NCBI RefSeq assembly: GCF_002086675.1 | Contig: NZ_MVIF01000021.1 | Location: 1-64,000 of the forward strand | Length of the DNA: 64,000 nt | Source of the DNA: Mycobacterium persicum | Lineage (GTDB): Bacteria > Actinomycetota > Actinomycetes > Mycobacteriales > Mycobacteriaceae | Reading direction: 5' to 3' | In this document: in pieces, positions 1 through 9,052 of the stretch | Layout: each line of letters starts with the position of its first letter | How positions within the stretch are numbered: the first letter of the stretch is position 1 | Notes under the pieces: generated by a model | Seen by the model: only the letters and a program-made list of their open reading frames with translations | Told to the model about the DNA's origin: nothing | Databases searched by the model: none | Made by a program: the position numbers and the translations under genes

Positions 1-1341
1 GCCGGTGCCGCCGGCGCCGCCGTGCCCGCCGGTGCCGCCGGTGCCGCCACTGCCGCCACTGCCGCCGGACCCGCCGGCGGCGACGGCTAAGGTCGACGCG
101 GCGCCGTTACCGCCGGGAACACCGTTGAAGCCGCCGGTGCCGCCGGTGCCGCCGATGTCGCCGTTGCCGCCGATCGCGCCGTTGCCGCCGGCGCCGCCGG
201 CGCCGCCGTTGCCGACCAGCCAACCGCCGTTGCCGCCGGCGCCTCCAGCGCCGCCGGCGCCGCCGGCCTGGCCGTTGGTGCCGGCGCCGCCGTCGCCGCC
301 GTTACCGCCGTTACCGCCGACCGCGGTACCGAGTTCGGATGCGGCGGGACCTCCGGCGCCGCCGTTGCCGCCGGTGGCGCCGCCGTAACCGCCCGTGGCG
401 CCATTGCCGCCGTTGGCTCCCTGGGCGAAGTTATTGGTCCCGGCGTTGACAAATGCACTGCCGCCGTCGCCGCCGTTGCCGCCGTTGACGCCGGCACCAC
501 CGGGTGTGCCGTCATGGCCAGCTGTTCCGGAGACATTGCCGGTGGTCTTGTCGACGATATTGCTGTCACCGGCCTTGCCGTTGAGTCCCGGGTCGGTGGT
601 CGGTGTTGGATTGACGCCGTTGTTGCCGGCCAGGCCGGCGCCGCCGTGACCGCCGGTGCCCCCGTCGCCCCACAGTCCGGCGGCGCCGCCGGCCCCGCCG
701 TTGCCGCCGCTGCCGCCGGCGAGCGCGGCATTGCCGCCGGCGCCGCCGTTGCCGCCGTTGCCGGTCAACCAGCCGCCGTGACCGCCGGCGCCGCCGCCCG
801 CACCGGCGCCGCCGGCCCCGCCGGCCCCGCCGTTGCCGATCAGTCCGGCGCTGCCGCCGTTGCCGCCGGCCATTCCGGAGCCGGCCGGTTGGGAGTAGCC
901 GGCGCCGCCGTTGCCGAACAGCAGTCCGCCGTCTGCTCCGTTGGGGTTGGTCGCGGTGCCGGCCGCGCCGTCGCCGATCAGCGGGCGCCCCAACAAGGTC
1001 TGGGTGGGGGCGTTGATGGCGCCGAGCAGGTCTTGCTCGAGGGTCTGCAGCGGGGAGGCGTTGGCCGCCTCGGCGTGGGCATAGGCGCCGGCACCGGCGG
1101 TCAGTGCCTGCACGAAGCGGTCGTGAAAGGCCGTCATCTGCGCGGCCACCTGTTGGTAGGCCTGCCCGTGGGCGGAAAACAGCGACGCGATGGCCGCCGA
1201 GACCTCGTCGCTGCCGGCGGCCAGCAACCCGGTGGTGGCGAGTGCCGCCGACGAATTGGCGTCGCTGAGGGCCGCGCCGAAGCCGGCCACTTGCGTCGCT
1301 GCCGCGCTGACCGCTTCGGGGACCGCCACCAGGTAAGACAT
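1..1341 (-). CDS. PE_PGRS family protein (C-terminal part cut off by the window edge)
   Basis: The reading frame starts at 1341 ([11 protein letters not shown]...) and stays open to the window edge, so the C-terminus is missing. Residues 1-95 form a PE domain with Pro-Glu at positions 8-9 and the usual Ala-rich helical pair. A short linker ([19 protein letters not shown]) follows, then a long run of Gly-Gly-X and Gly-Asn-Gly repeats typical of the PGRS region. PE proteins are exported by type VII systems, usually ESX-5, and sit at the cell envelope. Its place beside the SpoU-type methyltransferase matches Rv3367 (PE_PGRS51) of M. tuberculosis, from memory. The many long open frames on both strands here are side products of the GCC/GGC repeat composition. 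Confidence 0.93.
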   Translation of the reverse strand, partial: MSYLVAVPEAVSAAATQVAGFGAALSDANSSAALATTGLLAAGSDEVSAAIASLFSAHGQAYQQVAAQMTAFHDRFVQALTAGAGAYAHAEAANASPLQTLEQDLLGAINAPTQTLLGRPLIGDGAAGTATNPNGADGGLLFGNGGAGYSQPAGSGMAGGNGGSAGLIGNGGAGGAGGAGAGGGAGGHGGWLTGNGGNGGAGGNAALAGGSGGNGGAGGAAGLWGDGGTGGHGGAGLAGNNGVNPTPTTDPGLNGKAGDSNIVDKTTGNVSGTAGHDGTPGGAGVNGGNGGDGGSAFVNAGTNNFAQGANGGNGATGGYGGATGGNGGAGGPAASELGTAVGGNGGNGGDGGAGTNGQAGGAGGAGGAGGNGGWLVGNGGAGGAGGNGAIGGNGDIGGTGGTGGFNGVPGGNGAASTLAVAAGGSGGSGGSGGTGGTGGHGGAGGTG

Positions 1342-1471
1342 CGCTGTCCTTTCGGGCTATCACGCGAAAACCGCGATTCCCGTAACGTATGGCGGCCCGG
1401 CGGGCCCGATCCGGCGTTTGCCCGGTAACCCCAGCTGATTCACAGCCGACGGGCATCTAGCTCCCAGGAAA

Positions 1472-1493
1472 CCGGGGCCCTAGAGGGCCCCGG
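1472..1493 (-). terminator. Hairpin terminator overlapping the trmL stop codon
   Basis: The sequence reads CCGGGGCCC-TAGA-GGGCCCCGG, a nine-base-pair perfect GC stem with a four-base loop. It contains the TAG stop of the methyltransferase gene. On the minus strand it is followed by TTTCC, a short T-rich run. This fits a rho-independent terminator of the mycobacterial type, where the U-tract is weak. Confidence 0.6.
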
Positions 1494-1947
1494 AATAGCC
1501 GTGCTGCCGCCAGGCCTCATACACGGCCACCGCCGCGGCGTTGGACAGGTTCAGCGAACGCCGGCCCGCCAGCATGGGAATGCGCACCTGTTCGGTGATG
1601 TGCTCATCGGCCAGAGTCACCGCGTCCAGCCCGGTGGGTTCCGGCCCGAACATCAGCACATCGCCGCGGACGTAGCGGACGTCGGAAAACGGCACGGCGG
1701 CCTGGGCGGTGAACGCGAACACCCGCGCCGGCAACAGCGCGTCCCACGCCGCCGTCAGCGACGCATGGACGGTGACCGACGCCAAGTCGTGGTAGTCCAG
1801 ACCGGCCCGCCGCAGCTTGGGCTCGGACAGGTCGAAACCCAGCGGTTCCACCAGATGCAGTTCGCAACCGGTGGCGGCGGCGGTGCGGATGGCGTTTCCG
1901 GTATTGGGCGCAATACGTGGGGAAACAAACATCAGCTTGAACACCAC
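1480..1947 (-). CDS. trmL: tRNA (cytidine/uridine-2'-O)-methyltransferase, TrmL/SpoU family
   Basis: This 155-residue SPOUT-fold protein has the length expected of a minimal TrmL. It should transfer a methyl group from SAM to the ribose of the wobble nucleotide (position 34) of some tRNAs. The family motifs are present: NTGNAIRTAAATGCELHLVEPLGF near the N-terminus, FGPEPTGL in the middle, and the knot segment RIPMLAGRRSLNLSNAAAVAVYEAWR at the C-terminus. The start MVFKLMFVSPRIAPNTGN lines up with the usual family N-terminus. It corresponds to Rv3366 (spoU) and keeps that gene's PE_PGRS neighbour. Exact tRNA substrates cannot be read from sequence. Confidence 0.93.
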   Translation of the reverse strand: MVFKLMFVSPRIAPNTGNAIRTAAATGCELHLVEPLGFDLSEPKLRRAGLDYHDLASVTVHASLTAAWDALLPARVFAFTAQAAVPFSDVRYVRGDVLMFGPEPTGLDAVTLADEHITEQVRIPMLAGRRSLNLSNAAAVAVYEAWRQHGYSGAL

Positions 1948-2142
1948 GCCATCCTCTCAGCGCAGGCGTCGCGCCACATCGCGACGAAGCGCACCCAGGT
2001 GACCAACGCCGGTACGGTTGAGTAAGGCGCTGCGTGGACCGGATCAGCGGCCCGCGCCACATCGGGAATTCGGGGGCCCCGGACCGCGCGGGCGGCGTTG
2101 CCGCCGTAACGGCGACCGGACGTTGCGGCGAAAGGGCGAGAA

Positions 2143-3144
2143 GTGCGGTGCGAGATCTCGATTTCGACGGCGCCGGCCGCCCGGTCCAAGCCACGCGATG
2201 TCGATTTCGACAGCAGCGATCTCGCTGAGACCGAAGATTTCCTCGTCCGGACCTACACCAAGATGCGGATCAGCGCCGAGGGCCGCACGTGCCGCGCCCG
2301 TATCCGGCGTCGTTGCCTGGGCTCGCTCAGCGTCGACGAACTCTCGTTCAGTTACGACATGAGCTACGACGCAAACCCGCTGGGGACGATCCTGCTCTGC
2401 CGGGTCCGTAGTGGCCGGATCGAGGAGAACTTCATCGGCGAACCGCAGCACGTGTGCGCCCCCGGTGAGCTCGCCGTGATCGGCCCGCCGGAGCTGCCTC
2501 ATTCCGGGCGGGTCCGCCATGCCGGCTACCAGCTGACCGGGTTTGACCCCACGTTGCTGGATCGCGTGGCAGCCAACGCCCCGGACCGGGCCCACGAGCC
2601 GGTTCGCTTGACCGGCCATCGACCGGTGTCGGTTGCGGCCGGCAACAGGCTCAGCGCCTTGATCGACTATTTGCGGGACCACATTCTGGCTGATCCGAGC
2701 GCCGCGTCGGCGCCGCTGGTGACCGACACCGCGGCGGCGCACCTGGCCGTCGCCACCCTCAACGCCTTCCCGCACAGTGCGTTGCTCGATCCCACCCCGA
2801 CCGACCGGCGTGATTCGGCCCGGCCGGTGCTGCTGCGCCGGGCCATGGCCTTCATCGAGGAAAACGCTCACCGAGACATCGCGTTGGCGGACATCGCCGC
2901 CCACGTCTACGTGACCCCGCGCGCCCTGCAGTACATGTTCCGCCAGCGCCTGGACTGCACGCCGATGCAGTATCTTCGCCGAGTCCGGCTGGACCGGGCG
3001 CACCGCGAGCTGCTGAATTCCTCTCGGGCCCACGCCACGGTCAAGCAGATCGCCAATCGATGGGGCTTTACCCACATCGGCAGGTTCGCCATTTACTACC
3101 GAGAGACCTACGGCCGCTCGCCCCACGCAACGTTGCGGGGTTGA
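2143..3144 (+). CDS. AraC/XylS-family transcriptional regulator
   Basis: The predicted protein has 333 residues and starts at a GTG preceded by AAAGGGCGAG. The first ~200 residues look like the AraC_binding_2 ligand-sensing domain, with a ...GELAVIGPPELPHSG... segment typical of the cupin-like fold. The last ~100 residues are the double helix-turn-helix: RRAMAFIEENAHRDIALADIAAHVYVTPRALQYMFRQ, then RLDRAHRELL and VKQIANRWGFTHIGRFAIYYRETYG. The effector is unknown. The gene is not part of the M. tuberculosis order at this point (from memory), so it is probably an insertion. It converges on the GAF-ANTAR gene, and no obvious target operon lies beside it. Confidence 0.88.
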   Translation: MRCEISISTAPAARSKPRDVDFDSSDLAETEDFLVRTYTKMRISAEGRTCRARIRRRCLGSLSVDELSFSYDMSYDANPLGTILLCRVRSGRIEENFIGEPQHVCAPGELAVIGPPELPHSGRVRHAGYQLTGFDPTLLDRVAANAPDRAHEPVRLTGHRPVSVAAGNRLSALIDYLRDHILADPSAASAPLVTDTAAAHLAVATLNAFPHSALLDPTPTDRRDSARPVLLRRAMAFIEENAHRDIALADIAAHVYVTPRALQYMFRQRLDCTPMQYLRRVRLDRAHRELLNSSRAHATVKQIANRWGFTHIGRFAIYYRETYGRSPHATLRG

Positions 3145-3178
3145 CGCGGGGCGGTAGGACGCTCTGGCGCGCTACCGG

Positions 3179-3931
3179 CTAGCGGTGCTTGAGCTCGATC
3201 AGCTTCTCGGCGATCTCGACGATCTTGGTGTTGGATTCCTGCGACAGCCGGCGCAACAATTCGAAGGCGGCGACTCCGTTGATGTCGAACCGTTCCATGA
3301 GAATGCCCTTGGCCTGGCCGATCAGGTCGCGGCTGGCCAACGCACTGCGGAATTGCTGTTGACGGCGGATCAGGTTCCAGACCACGGTGGTGTGTGCGGC
3401 AAAGACCAGGCCCAGCTCGACGGACTCGTCGTCGAAGGCCCGGGCGGACTCCGCGTAGAAGTTCAGGGCGGCCAGCGCCTTGTCGGCGCCGAAGAGCCGG
3501 AACGACATGATCGAGCGCACCGGGGTGCGGTCCAGCGCGGCGGTGCGATAGCGGGGCCAGCGCCCATCGACCGTCAGGTCGTCGATGCGGATGGTGTGTT
3601 GCTCCCATGCCGCCGACAGACACGGGCCCTCGCGGACATCGCGCTGGACGTCGTCGAGCAAGGCCGGGTAGCGGTGCGTGGCGGCCAACGTCTTGATGGT
3701 CCCGGCGGTGTCGACGACGGTCACGCCGAGGTACTGAGCGCCGGGGACCGACGCCACCGTGATCGCGTTGATGTCGCGCAGCGCCGATTCGAAATCCGTT
3801 TCACCCCGGCGTTGCAGCTCGTCGACCTCGCTGAGCACCGTGTACATGTGTTGTCGCTCAGGCGACAACACCGTTTCGGGCCGTCTCGCGGCGTCGCCGG
3901 GGCGCGGGAAGGCACCGTCGCCGCAGCTCAT
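3179..3931 (-). CDS. GAF and ANTAR domain-containing RNA-binding antitermination regulator
   Basis: This protein of 250 residues has a GAF sensor domain at about 45-180 (...PGAQYLGVTVVDTAGTIKTLAATHRYPALLDDVQRD...). A C-terminal ANTAR domain follows at about 190-247 (LASRDLIGQAKGILMERFDINGVAAFELLRRLSQES...), with the conserved alanine and aromatic positions of three-helix ANTAR modules. Such proteins bind paired hexaloop hairpins in mRNA leaders and prevent termination in response to a signal sensed by the GAF domain. Mycobacteria carry several. An internal Met at 3847 is a possible shorter start. The ligand and the RNA targets cannot be inferred; no classical dual-hexaloop motif was recognised next to the gene. 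Confidence 0.88.
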   Translation of the reverse strand: MSCGDGAFPRPGDAARRPETVLSPERQHMYTVLSEVDELQRRGETDFESALRDINAITVASVPGAQYLGVTVVDTAGTIKTLAATHRYPALLDDVQRDVREGPCLSAAWEQHTIRIDDLTVDGRWPRYRTAALDRTPVRSIMSFRLFGADKALAALNFYAESARAFDDESVELGLVFAAHTTVVWNLIRRQQQFRSALASRDLIGQAKGILMERFDINGVAAFELLRRLSQESNTKIVEIAEKLIELKHR

Positions 3932-4311
3932 GAATCCTCACACCTCCCCACCGGCGCCGTGTGGCCCCCCATGCAGGACTATCCCATCGCCCGACCAGGC
4001 CGACAAACGCCGCCGCCGACATGCTCAACGCTACGCACGACGTCCCGGATGCGCACTAATCCGTTGCAACACAACATAATTCGGGAGCAAGGCGGAACCC
4101 CGCTTCGTATGCCGGACAGCGGCGGAACACGCGGTCTTCGCATTTCGGACCACTGCCGGCGCCCGGTGTGTTGCGGCGGACGTTATCTGCTCAGTAACAA
4201 TTGGGGAGGCCTCGGCTTTGTTCACAGCGGAGCCTGTCATACTCGTCGGATTGCCAGGCGTTTGCGTTGGCTCTCAGCTGCCGGGGCGGGCGGAACAAGG
4301 CAGGAAGTTTG
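3932..4311. other. Non-coding spacer between the divergent ANTAR gene and the conservon operon
   Basis: About 380 bases hold the promoters of two divergent transcription units. No convincing protein-coding frame or repeat was found. The segment around 4060-4085 is notably AT-rich for this genome (CAACACAACATAATTC) and could contain promoter elements, but no clear -10/-35 pair was assigned. A longer open frame that would extend the sensor gene upstream to 4218 exists but lacks a ribosome binding site. Confidence 0.5.
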
Positions 4312-4380
4312 ATGAGTCTCTGGTCTCTGCGAACGCGACGAATCAGGGGTGCGGCCGGTTGCCCGGCCGCAATAACGTGA
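4312..4380 (+). CDS. Putative 22-residue leader ORF coupled to the conservon sensor gene
   Basis: An ATG at 4312 follows a good Shine-Dalgarno sequence (CAGGAAGTTTG). It opens a frame of 22 codons (MSLWSLRTRRIRG...), ending with TGA at 4378-4380. That stop overlaps the GTG at 4377 used here as the start of the sensor gene, giving a GTGA junction typical of translational coupling. The sensor gene has no good ribosome binding site of its own, so ribosomes finishing the leader may re-initiate there. The peptide is Arg-rich and resembles nothing recognised. It may matter only as a translated leader. No expression evidence is available from sequence. Confidence 0.4.
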   Translation: MSLWSLRTRRIRGAAGCPAAIT

Positions 4381-7136
4381 CCATGTTCGCCCGCCCGACC
4401 ACCCCGGTCGCGGCGGTTCCGCCCGAGGTGCGCGGCGCCCGACCGCGACCCGCGAGGCGCCGCCCCGCGGCTTGGTCGCTGAGCAACTGGCCGGTTGGAT
4501 GGAAGGTCGTCGCGATCGCCGTGGTACCGCTGCTGCTGGCGACGGTGTTCGGGGTGTTGCGGATCGACGCCGCCATGGCCAATTCCGGCAACCTGCGGCT
4601 GGCCGCCGCCCGCGCCAACGTGATACCGGCGATCACCAAGTACATGTCGGCCCTGGACGTGGCATTGCTGGCGAGTTCCACCGGACGCGACGTCGAGGGA
4701 GCCAAGAAGAACTTCACGGCCCGCAAATACGAGCTGCAGAGCCGGCTGGCCGACACCGACGTGATCCCCGACGTCCGGTCCGGGGTGAACACCCTGCTGA
4801 ACGGCGGCCAGGCGTTGCTGGACAAGGTGCTGGAGAACAGCATCGGCCTGCGGGACCGGATCACCACCTATGCGCCGCTGCTGTTGACGGCCGAGAACGC
4901 GATCAACACGTCCGTGCGGGTCGACAGCGAGCAGATCCGGGCCCAGGTTCAGGGCCTGAGCCGCGCCGTCGGAGCTCGCGGGCAGATGACGATGCAGGAG
5001 ATCCTGGTGACCCGCGGCGCCGATCTTCCCGAGCCCCAGCTGCGCACCTCGATGATCACCCTGGCCGGCACCGAACCGTCGACGCTGTTCGGGATGAGCG
5101 AAGTGCTCGGCGTGGGCTCGCCGGACGCCAAGAATCTGCAGCAACAGCTGCTCACCCGGATGGCGATCATGTCCGATCCGGCCAGCGAACTCGTCGACAA
5201 CCCCGAACTACTGCGTTCGATCAAGGTCACCGACGGAATCGCCGAACAGGTCATCAAAGACGCCACCGCGTCGGTGACGAATTCGGTCCAGACGCAGGCG
5301 ACCGCGCGGCGCGACGCCGCCATCCGCGACGCCGTGCTGGTGCTGGCCGCCATCACGATCGCACTGGTCGTCGTGTTGCTCGTGGCGCGGGCGCTGGTCC
5401 GGCCGCTACGCGTACTGCGCGACGGCGCGCTGAAGGTCGCCCACACCGACCTCGAGGGCGAAATCGCCCGGGTGCGAGCCGGCGCCGAACCGCAGCCGCA
5501 GCCGCAGCCGCTGGCCGTGTACACCACCGAGGAAATCGGCCAGGTCGCCCATGCGGTCGACGAGCTGCACACCCAGGCGCTGCTGCTGGCCGGCGATGAG
5601 GCGCGGCTGCGGCTGCTGGTCAACGACATGTTCGAAACCATGTCGCGGCGCAGCCGGTCCCTGGTCGACCAGCAGCTGTCGCTGATCGACCGGCTCGAGC
5701 GCAACGAACAGGACCCCGACCGGCTCGACAGCCTGTTCCGGCTGGATCACCTCGCCGCGCGACTCCGCCGCAACAGCGCCAACCTGCTGGTTCTGGCGGG
5801 CGCGGAGATTTCCCGGGAGCGGCGCGAACCGGTTGCGTTGCCGACGGTGGTCAGCGCCGCCGTCTCCGAAGTCGAGGATTATCGCCGTGTCGCCGTCGGC
5901 GGCGTGGCCGACTGCAAGGTGATCGGCGCGGCCGCCGGCAGTGTCATCCACCTGCTTGCCGAGCTGATCGACAATGCGCTGAGCTATTCGCCGCCCACCA
6001 CGACGGTTCGGGTGTCGGCGGTTCGCGGCAGCGCGGGCGGGGTGCTGCTGCGCATCGCCGACTGCGGCTTGGGCATGACCGACTCCGATCGGCGCATCGC
6101 CAACATGCGGCTGCAGTCCGGCGGCGAGGTAACCCCCGACAATGCGCGCCACATGGGTCTTTTCGTGGTCGGCCGGCTGGCGGCGCGCCATGGCATCCGG
6201 GTGGGGTTGCGCGGCCCGTCGACCGGTGAAGCCGGTAATGGCACCACCGCCGAGGTCTACCTGCCCGTTGCCGTGCTGGCCGGCGAGGCGGCGGCGAGCC
6301 AGGCCGGTGCGCCCGCGCCCACGCCGCGGCCCTTCATCATCAACCCGCCCACCCGCGAACCGGCGCCGGACCCGGCCGCGACGGCGTCGCACCAAAACGG
6401 TGCCGACAAGCCGGTGCCGGCGGTGACCTTGCTGCCGCGCCGCAAGCCGGGCTCCAGCGGCATCACCGACATTCCCGCCCAGCCCGCCGGGCAGCAGCCA
6501 CGGGCCCGGCGCGAACTGAAAACGCCCTGGTGGGAGACCCAACACGAGACCCAACACGAGGCCCAACACGAGGCCCAGCGCGACGCCCGGCACGACGCCC
6601 GGCACGAGACCCAGCGCGACGCCCGGCAGGCCCCGGCTCAGCTACCGCCCACCAAGCAGGCCACCGCGTCGGATACCTCCGCGTTTTTCGCACAGCGCTC
6701 GACCGCCGCCGGTGCCCGGCCCGCCGATTCGCCGCCCACGCCGTCGGTACCAGCCGGTCCCGTTGATGACGACGTGATCTACCAGCGGATGCTGTCGGAA
6801 ATGCTGGGTGACCCACGCGAGCTGGCCGCAAGCCCCGATCTGGATTGGCGGTCGGTGTGGGACCGCGGCTGGTCAGCCGCCGCCCAGGCCCAGGACCAGC
6901 CGGTGGAGTCGCGCACCGACCACGGCCTGCCGGTGCGCACCCCCGGCGCCCGGCTGGTCCCCGGCGCCGCCGAACCCGAGCCCGGCGGCGGACCGCAGCC
7001 CGGCCGGCAACCGCCGGCTGCGGCCGCGGTGCGGGACCCCGACGCGGTTCGAGCCTCCATCGGCAGCCACTTCGGTGGTGTGCACACCGGCCGGGCGCAT
7101 GCCCGCACGACCAGTCAGGAAGCCGATCAGCAATGA
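4377..7136 (+). CDS. Conservon sensor: membrane histidine-kinase-like ATPase with nitrate/nitrite-sensing domain (Rv3365c-like)
   Basis: The protein has about 919 residues. One transmembrane helix lies at ~43-63 ([18 protein letters not shown]). It is followed by an extracytoplasmic NIT-type helical domain, a second helix at ~317-340 ([23 protein letters not shown]) and a HAMP linker. A helical segment [22 protein letters not shown] precedes a HATPase_c domain with N-box [14 protein letters not shown] and G-box DCGLGM. The C-terminal 300 residues are Pro/Ala-rich and disordered, with a short repeat block. This is the CvnA-like first gene of the roadblock/DUF742/GTPase conservon unit. It overlaps the roadblock gene by an ATGA junction. 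The GTG start at 4377 was chosen for its overlap with the leader ORF; ATG 4383 is the alternative. The signal sensed is unknown. Confidence 0.9.
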   Translation: MTMFARPTTPVAAVPPEVRGARPRPARRRPAAWSLSNWPVGWKVVAIAVVPLLLATVFGVLRIDAAMANSGNLRLAAARANVIPAITKYMSALDVALLASSTGRDVEGAKKNFTARKYELQSRLADTDVIPDVRSGVNTLLNGGQALLDKVLENSIGLRDRITTYAPLLLTAENAINTSVRVDSEQIRAQVQGLSRAVGARGQMTMQEILVTRGADLPEPQLRTSMITLAGTEPSTLFGMSEVLGVGSPDAKNLQQQLLTRMAIMSDPASELVDNPELLRSIKVTDGIAEQVIKDATASVTNSVQTQATARRDAAIRDAVLVLAAITIALVVVLLVARALVRPLRVLRDGALKVAHTDLEGEIARVRAGAEPQPQPQPLAVYTTEEIGQVAHAVDELHTQALLLAGDEARLRLLVNDMFETMSRRSRSLVDQQLSLIDRLERNEQDPDRLDSLFRLDHLAARLRRNSANLLVLAGAEISRERREPVALPTVVSAAVSEVEDYRRVAVGGVADCKVIGAAAGSVIHLLAELIDNALSYSPPTTTVRVSAVRGSAGGVLLRIADCGLGMTDSDRRIANMRLQSGGEVTPDNARHMGLFVVGRLAARHGIRVGLRGPSTGEAGNGTTAEVYLPVAVLAGEAAASQAGAPAPTPRPFIINPPTREPAPDPAATASHQNGADKPVPAVTLLPRRKPGSSGITDIPAQPAGQQPRARRELKTPWWETQHETQHEAQHEAQRDARHDARHETQRDARQAPAQLPPTKQATASDTSAFFAQRSTAAGARPADSPPTPSVPAGPVDDDVIYQRMLSEMLGDPRELAASPDLDWRSVWDRGWSAAAQAQDQPVESRTDHGLPVRTPGARLVPGAAEPEPGGGPQPGRQPPAAAAVRDPDAVRASIGSHFGGVHTGRAHARTTSQEADQQ
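6534..6629 (+). repeat. In-frame coding minisatellite in the sensor's C-terminal tail
   Basis: Twelve- and fifteen-base units of the type GAGACCCAACAC / GAGGCCCAGCGC / GACGCCCGGCAC repeat in tandem. They encode alternating [12 protein letters not shown] and DARH blocks. The unit stays in frame, so copy-number change would lengthen or shorten a charged, His/Arg-rich disordered segment without breaking the gene. Confidence 0.75.
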
Positions 7137-7564
7137 ACACCCGTTCGTTGGACAGCCCGCTGGACTGGCTGGTGTCGAAGTTCGCCCGCGAGGTGCCCGG
7201 TGTCGCGCATGCCCTGCTGGTGTCCGTCGACGGTCTGCCGCTGGCCGCGAGCGAGTATCTGCCCCGGGAACGCGCCGACCAGCTGGCGGCCGTCGCTTCC
7301 GGCCTGGCCAGCCTGGCCACCGGGGCCGCCCAGCTGTTCGAGGGCGGTCAGGTATTGCAGTCGGTGGTCGAGATGCAGAACGGCTTTCTGCTGCTGATGC
7401 GGGTCGGCGACGGCTCGCACCTGGCGACGCTGGCGGTCACCGGATGCGACATCGGGCAGATCGGCTACGAGATGGCCATCCTGGTCGAACGGGTCGGCAG
7501 CGTCGTGCAGTCCTCCCGCCGCGCCCAACCTGAGCCGCAATGGACAGACGCGAGCCGCCGCTAG
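7133..7564 (+). CDS. Roadblock/LC7 domain protein of the conservon (Rv3364c-like)
   Basis: This 143-residue protein covers one roadblock/LC7 fold: [31 protein letters not shown], ...[17 protein letters not shown]..., and [38 protein letters not shown]. Its ATG overlaps the stop of the sensor gene (ATGA), so the two are translationally coupled. In conservons the roadblock protein is thought to act as a partner or exchange factor for the small GTPase encoded two genes further on. The M. tuberculosis counterpart Rv3364c has been reported to be secreted and to inhibit host cathepsin G. Nothing in this sequence shows secretion directly. Confidence 0.92.
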   Translation: MNTRSLDSPLDWLVSKFAREVPGVAHALLVSVDGLPLAASEYLPRERADQLAAVASGLASLATGAAQLFEGGQVLQSVVEMQNGFLLLMRVGDGSHLATLAVTGCDIGQIGYEMAILVERVGSVVQSSRRAQPEPQWTDASRR

Positions 7565-7923
7565 CCCGGCCGGGGGCGAACCTGGTCCGCCCGTACACCC
7601 TGACGGCCGGACGCACCGGCACCGACATCGACCTGCCACTGGAAGCGCCGGTGCAGGCGCTGCCGGCGGGCTCGGCTCACCGGTGGCCGCCGCACGACAT
7701 GCGAGGCAAGATCATCCGGTTATGCGCCGACAGCCCGTCGAGCCCGTCGGTGGCCGAAATCGCTGCCCGGCTGGATTTGCCGGTCGGCGTCGCGCGCGTC
7801 CTGGTGGGTGATCTGGTCAGCTCCGACTACCTTCGGGTGCATCGGACGATGACCGACCGCTCGACCAGCGATGAGCGCCGCGAACTCATAGGAAGGACGC
7901 TGCGTGGCCTCCAAGCACTCTGA
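7540..7923 (+). CDS. DUF742 winged-helix-like protein of the conservon (Rv3363c-like)
   Basis: A 127-residue protein with the DUF742 signature [12 protein letters not shown] near the N-terminus. A helix-turn-helix-like segment follows ([38 protein letters not shown]). It overlaps the roadblock gene by 25 bases upstream and the GTPase gene by 20 bases downstream, so all conservon genes are tightly coupled. In Streptomyces this is CvnC. Its molecular role is unclear, but it is co-conserved with the GTPase and roadblock proteins. Confidence 0.92.
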   Translation: MDRREPPLARPGANLVRPYTLTAGRTGTDIDLPLEAPVQALPAGSAHRWPPHDMRGKIIRLCADSPSSPSVAEIAARLDLPVGVARVLVGDLVSSDYLRVHRTMTDRSTSDERRELIGRTLRGLQAL

Positions 7924-8497
7924 GGTGCACCCGGGGCGGGGTACCGCGGCCCATGCCTCCACGAAGATCGTGATCGCGGGCGGATTCGGCGCCGGCAAGA
8001 CCACGTTCGTCGGCGCGGTGTCGGAGATCATGCCGTTGCGCACCGAAGCCATGGTCACCGATGCCTCGGTGGGAGTCGACATGCTCGAAGCCACCCCGGA
8101 GAAGCAGACCACGACGGTGGCGATGGACTTCGGTCGCATCACCCTGGCCGAGGATCTGGTGCTCTACCTGTTCGGCACCCCGGGCCAGCGCCGGTTCTGG
8201 TTCATGTGGGACGACCTGGTGCGCGGCGCCATCGGCGCGATCGTCCTGGTCGACTGCCGCCGCCTGGAGGACAGCTTCGCCGCCGTCGACTTCTTCGAGC
8301 ACCGCAACCTGCCGTTCCTGGTCGCGGTCAACGAATTCGACGGCGCGCCACGGTATCCGGCCACCGAGGTGCGCCAGGCGCTGACGCTGCCCGCGCACAT
8401 CCCAGTGATCAGCATCGACGCCCGCAGCCGCAGATCTGCCACCGACGCGCTGATCGCGGTCAGCGAATACGCCCTGGCCAGCCTGACGGGCAGCTGA
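7904..8497 (+). CDS. Small Ras-like GTPase of the conservon (Rv3362c/MfpB-like)
   Basis: This 197-residue GTPase has a P-loop GGFGAGKTTFVG, a switch/G3-like segment YLFGTPGQRRFWFMW (the DxxG position carries GTPG) and a base-recognition motif VAVNEFDG in place of NKxD. These departures from Ras are typical of the CvnD group. The start is a GTG preceded by GGAAGGACG. In M. smegmatis the equivalent protein MfpB has been reported to act with MfpA on DNA gyrase and fluoroquinolone tolerance. The mfpA gene follows within six bases here, which supports a shared function. Confidence 0.92.
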   Translation: MASKHSEVHPGRGTAAHASTKIVIAGGFGAGKTTFVGAVSEIMPLRTEAMVTDASVGVDMLEATPEKQTTTVAMDFGRITLAEDLVLYLFGTPGQRRFWFMWDDLVRGAIGAIVLVDCRRLEDSFAAVDFFEHRNLPFLVAVNEFDGAPRYPATEVRQALTLPAHIPVISIDARSRRSATDALIAVSEYALASLTGS

Positions 8498-8502
8498 CCG
8501 CG

Positions 8503-9048
8503 TTGCAGTGGGTGGACTGCGAATTCGACGACCGGGATTTCCGGGACGAAGACCTCAGCCGGTTGTGCACCGAACGCGTGGTGTTCAGCGGATGCGACTT
8601 CAGCGGCGTCAACCTGGCCGAGTCGCAGCACCGCGGATCGGCGTTTCGCAACTGCACTTTTGAGCGAACAGCGCTGTGGCATAGCACTTTTCAGCAATGC
8701 AGCCTGCTCGGCTCGGTATTCGTGGGTTGCCGGCTGCGGCCGCTGACGTTCGACGAGGTCGACTTCACCCTCGCGGTGCTCGCGGGTAACGACCTGCGCG
8801 GCGCCGACCTGAGCGGTTGCCGGCTGCGCGAGAGCAGCCTGGTGGAGGCCGACCTGCGCAAGGCCGTGCTGCGCGGGGCCGACCTGCGCGGCGCCCGCAC
8901 CACCGGCGCCCGGTTGGACGGCGCCGATCTGCGCGGGGCCACCCTGGACCCGTCGCTGTGGACCACGGCGTCGCTGACCGGAGCGCGCATCGACGTTCCG
9001 CAAGCTCTGGCGTTTGCGCTGGCCCACGGGTTGCGGCTGGACGCTTGA
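8503..9048 (+). CDS. mfpA: Pentapeptide-repeat DNA-gyrase modulator MfpA
   Basis: This 181-residue right-handed beta-helix protein has A(D/N)LxX-type pentapeptide repeats through most of its length (CDFSGVNLAESQHRGSAF..., NDLRGADLSGCRLRESSLVEADLRKAVLRGADL...). MfpA mimics double-stranded DNA, binds gyrase and protects it from fluoroquinolones. The sequence LQWVDCEFDDRDFRDEDLSRL aligns with the start of M. tuberculosis MfpA, which favours the TTG at 8503. A CTG at 8494 would overlap the GTPase stop. It is the last gene of the conservon operon and runs tail to tail with the first FHA-ABC gene, four bases away. Confidence 0.95.
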   Translation: MQWVDCEFDDRDFRDEDLSRLCTERVVFSGCDFSGVNLAESQHRGSAFRNCTFERTALWHSTFQQCSLLGSVFVGCRLRPLTFDEVDFTLAVLAGNDLRGADLSGCRLRESSLVEADLRKAVLRGADLRGARTTGARLDGADLRGATLDPSLWTTASLTGARIDVPQALAFALAHGLRLDA

Positions 9049-9052
9049 GGTC

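Noticed and set aside
87-1456. Long open frames on both strands (up to ~300 codons) across the PE_PGRS gene
   Set aside because: They arise from the GCC/GGC repeat composition; only the frame starting at 1341 has a PE domain and Gly-Gly-X repeats.
4218-4376. Upstream extension of the conservon sensor frame
   Set aside because: No ribosome binding site, and the protein resembles its family only from about the Met at 4383; the GTG at 4377 sits in a coupled overlap.
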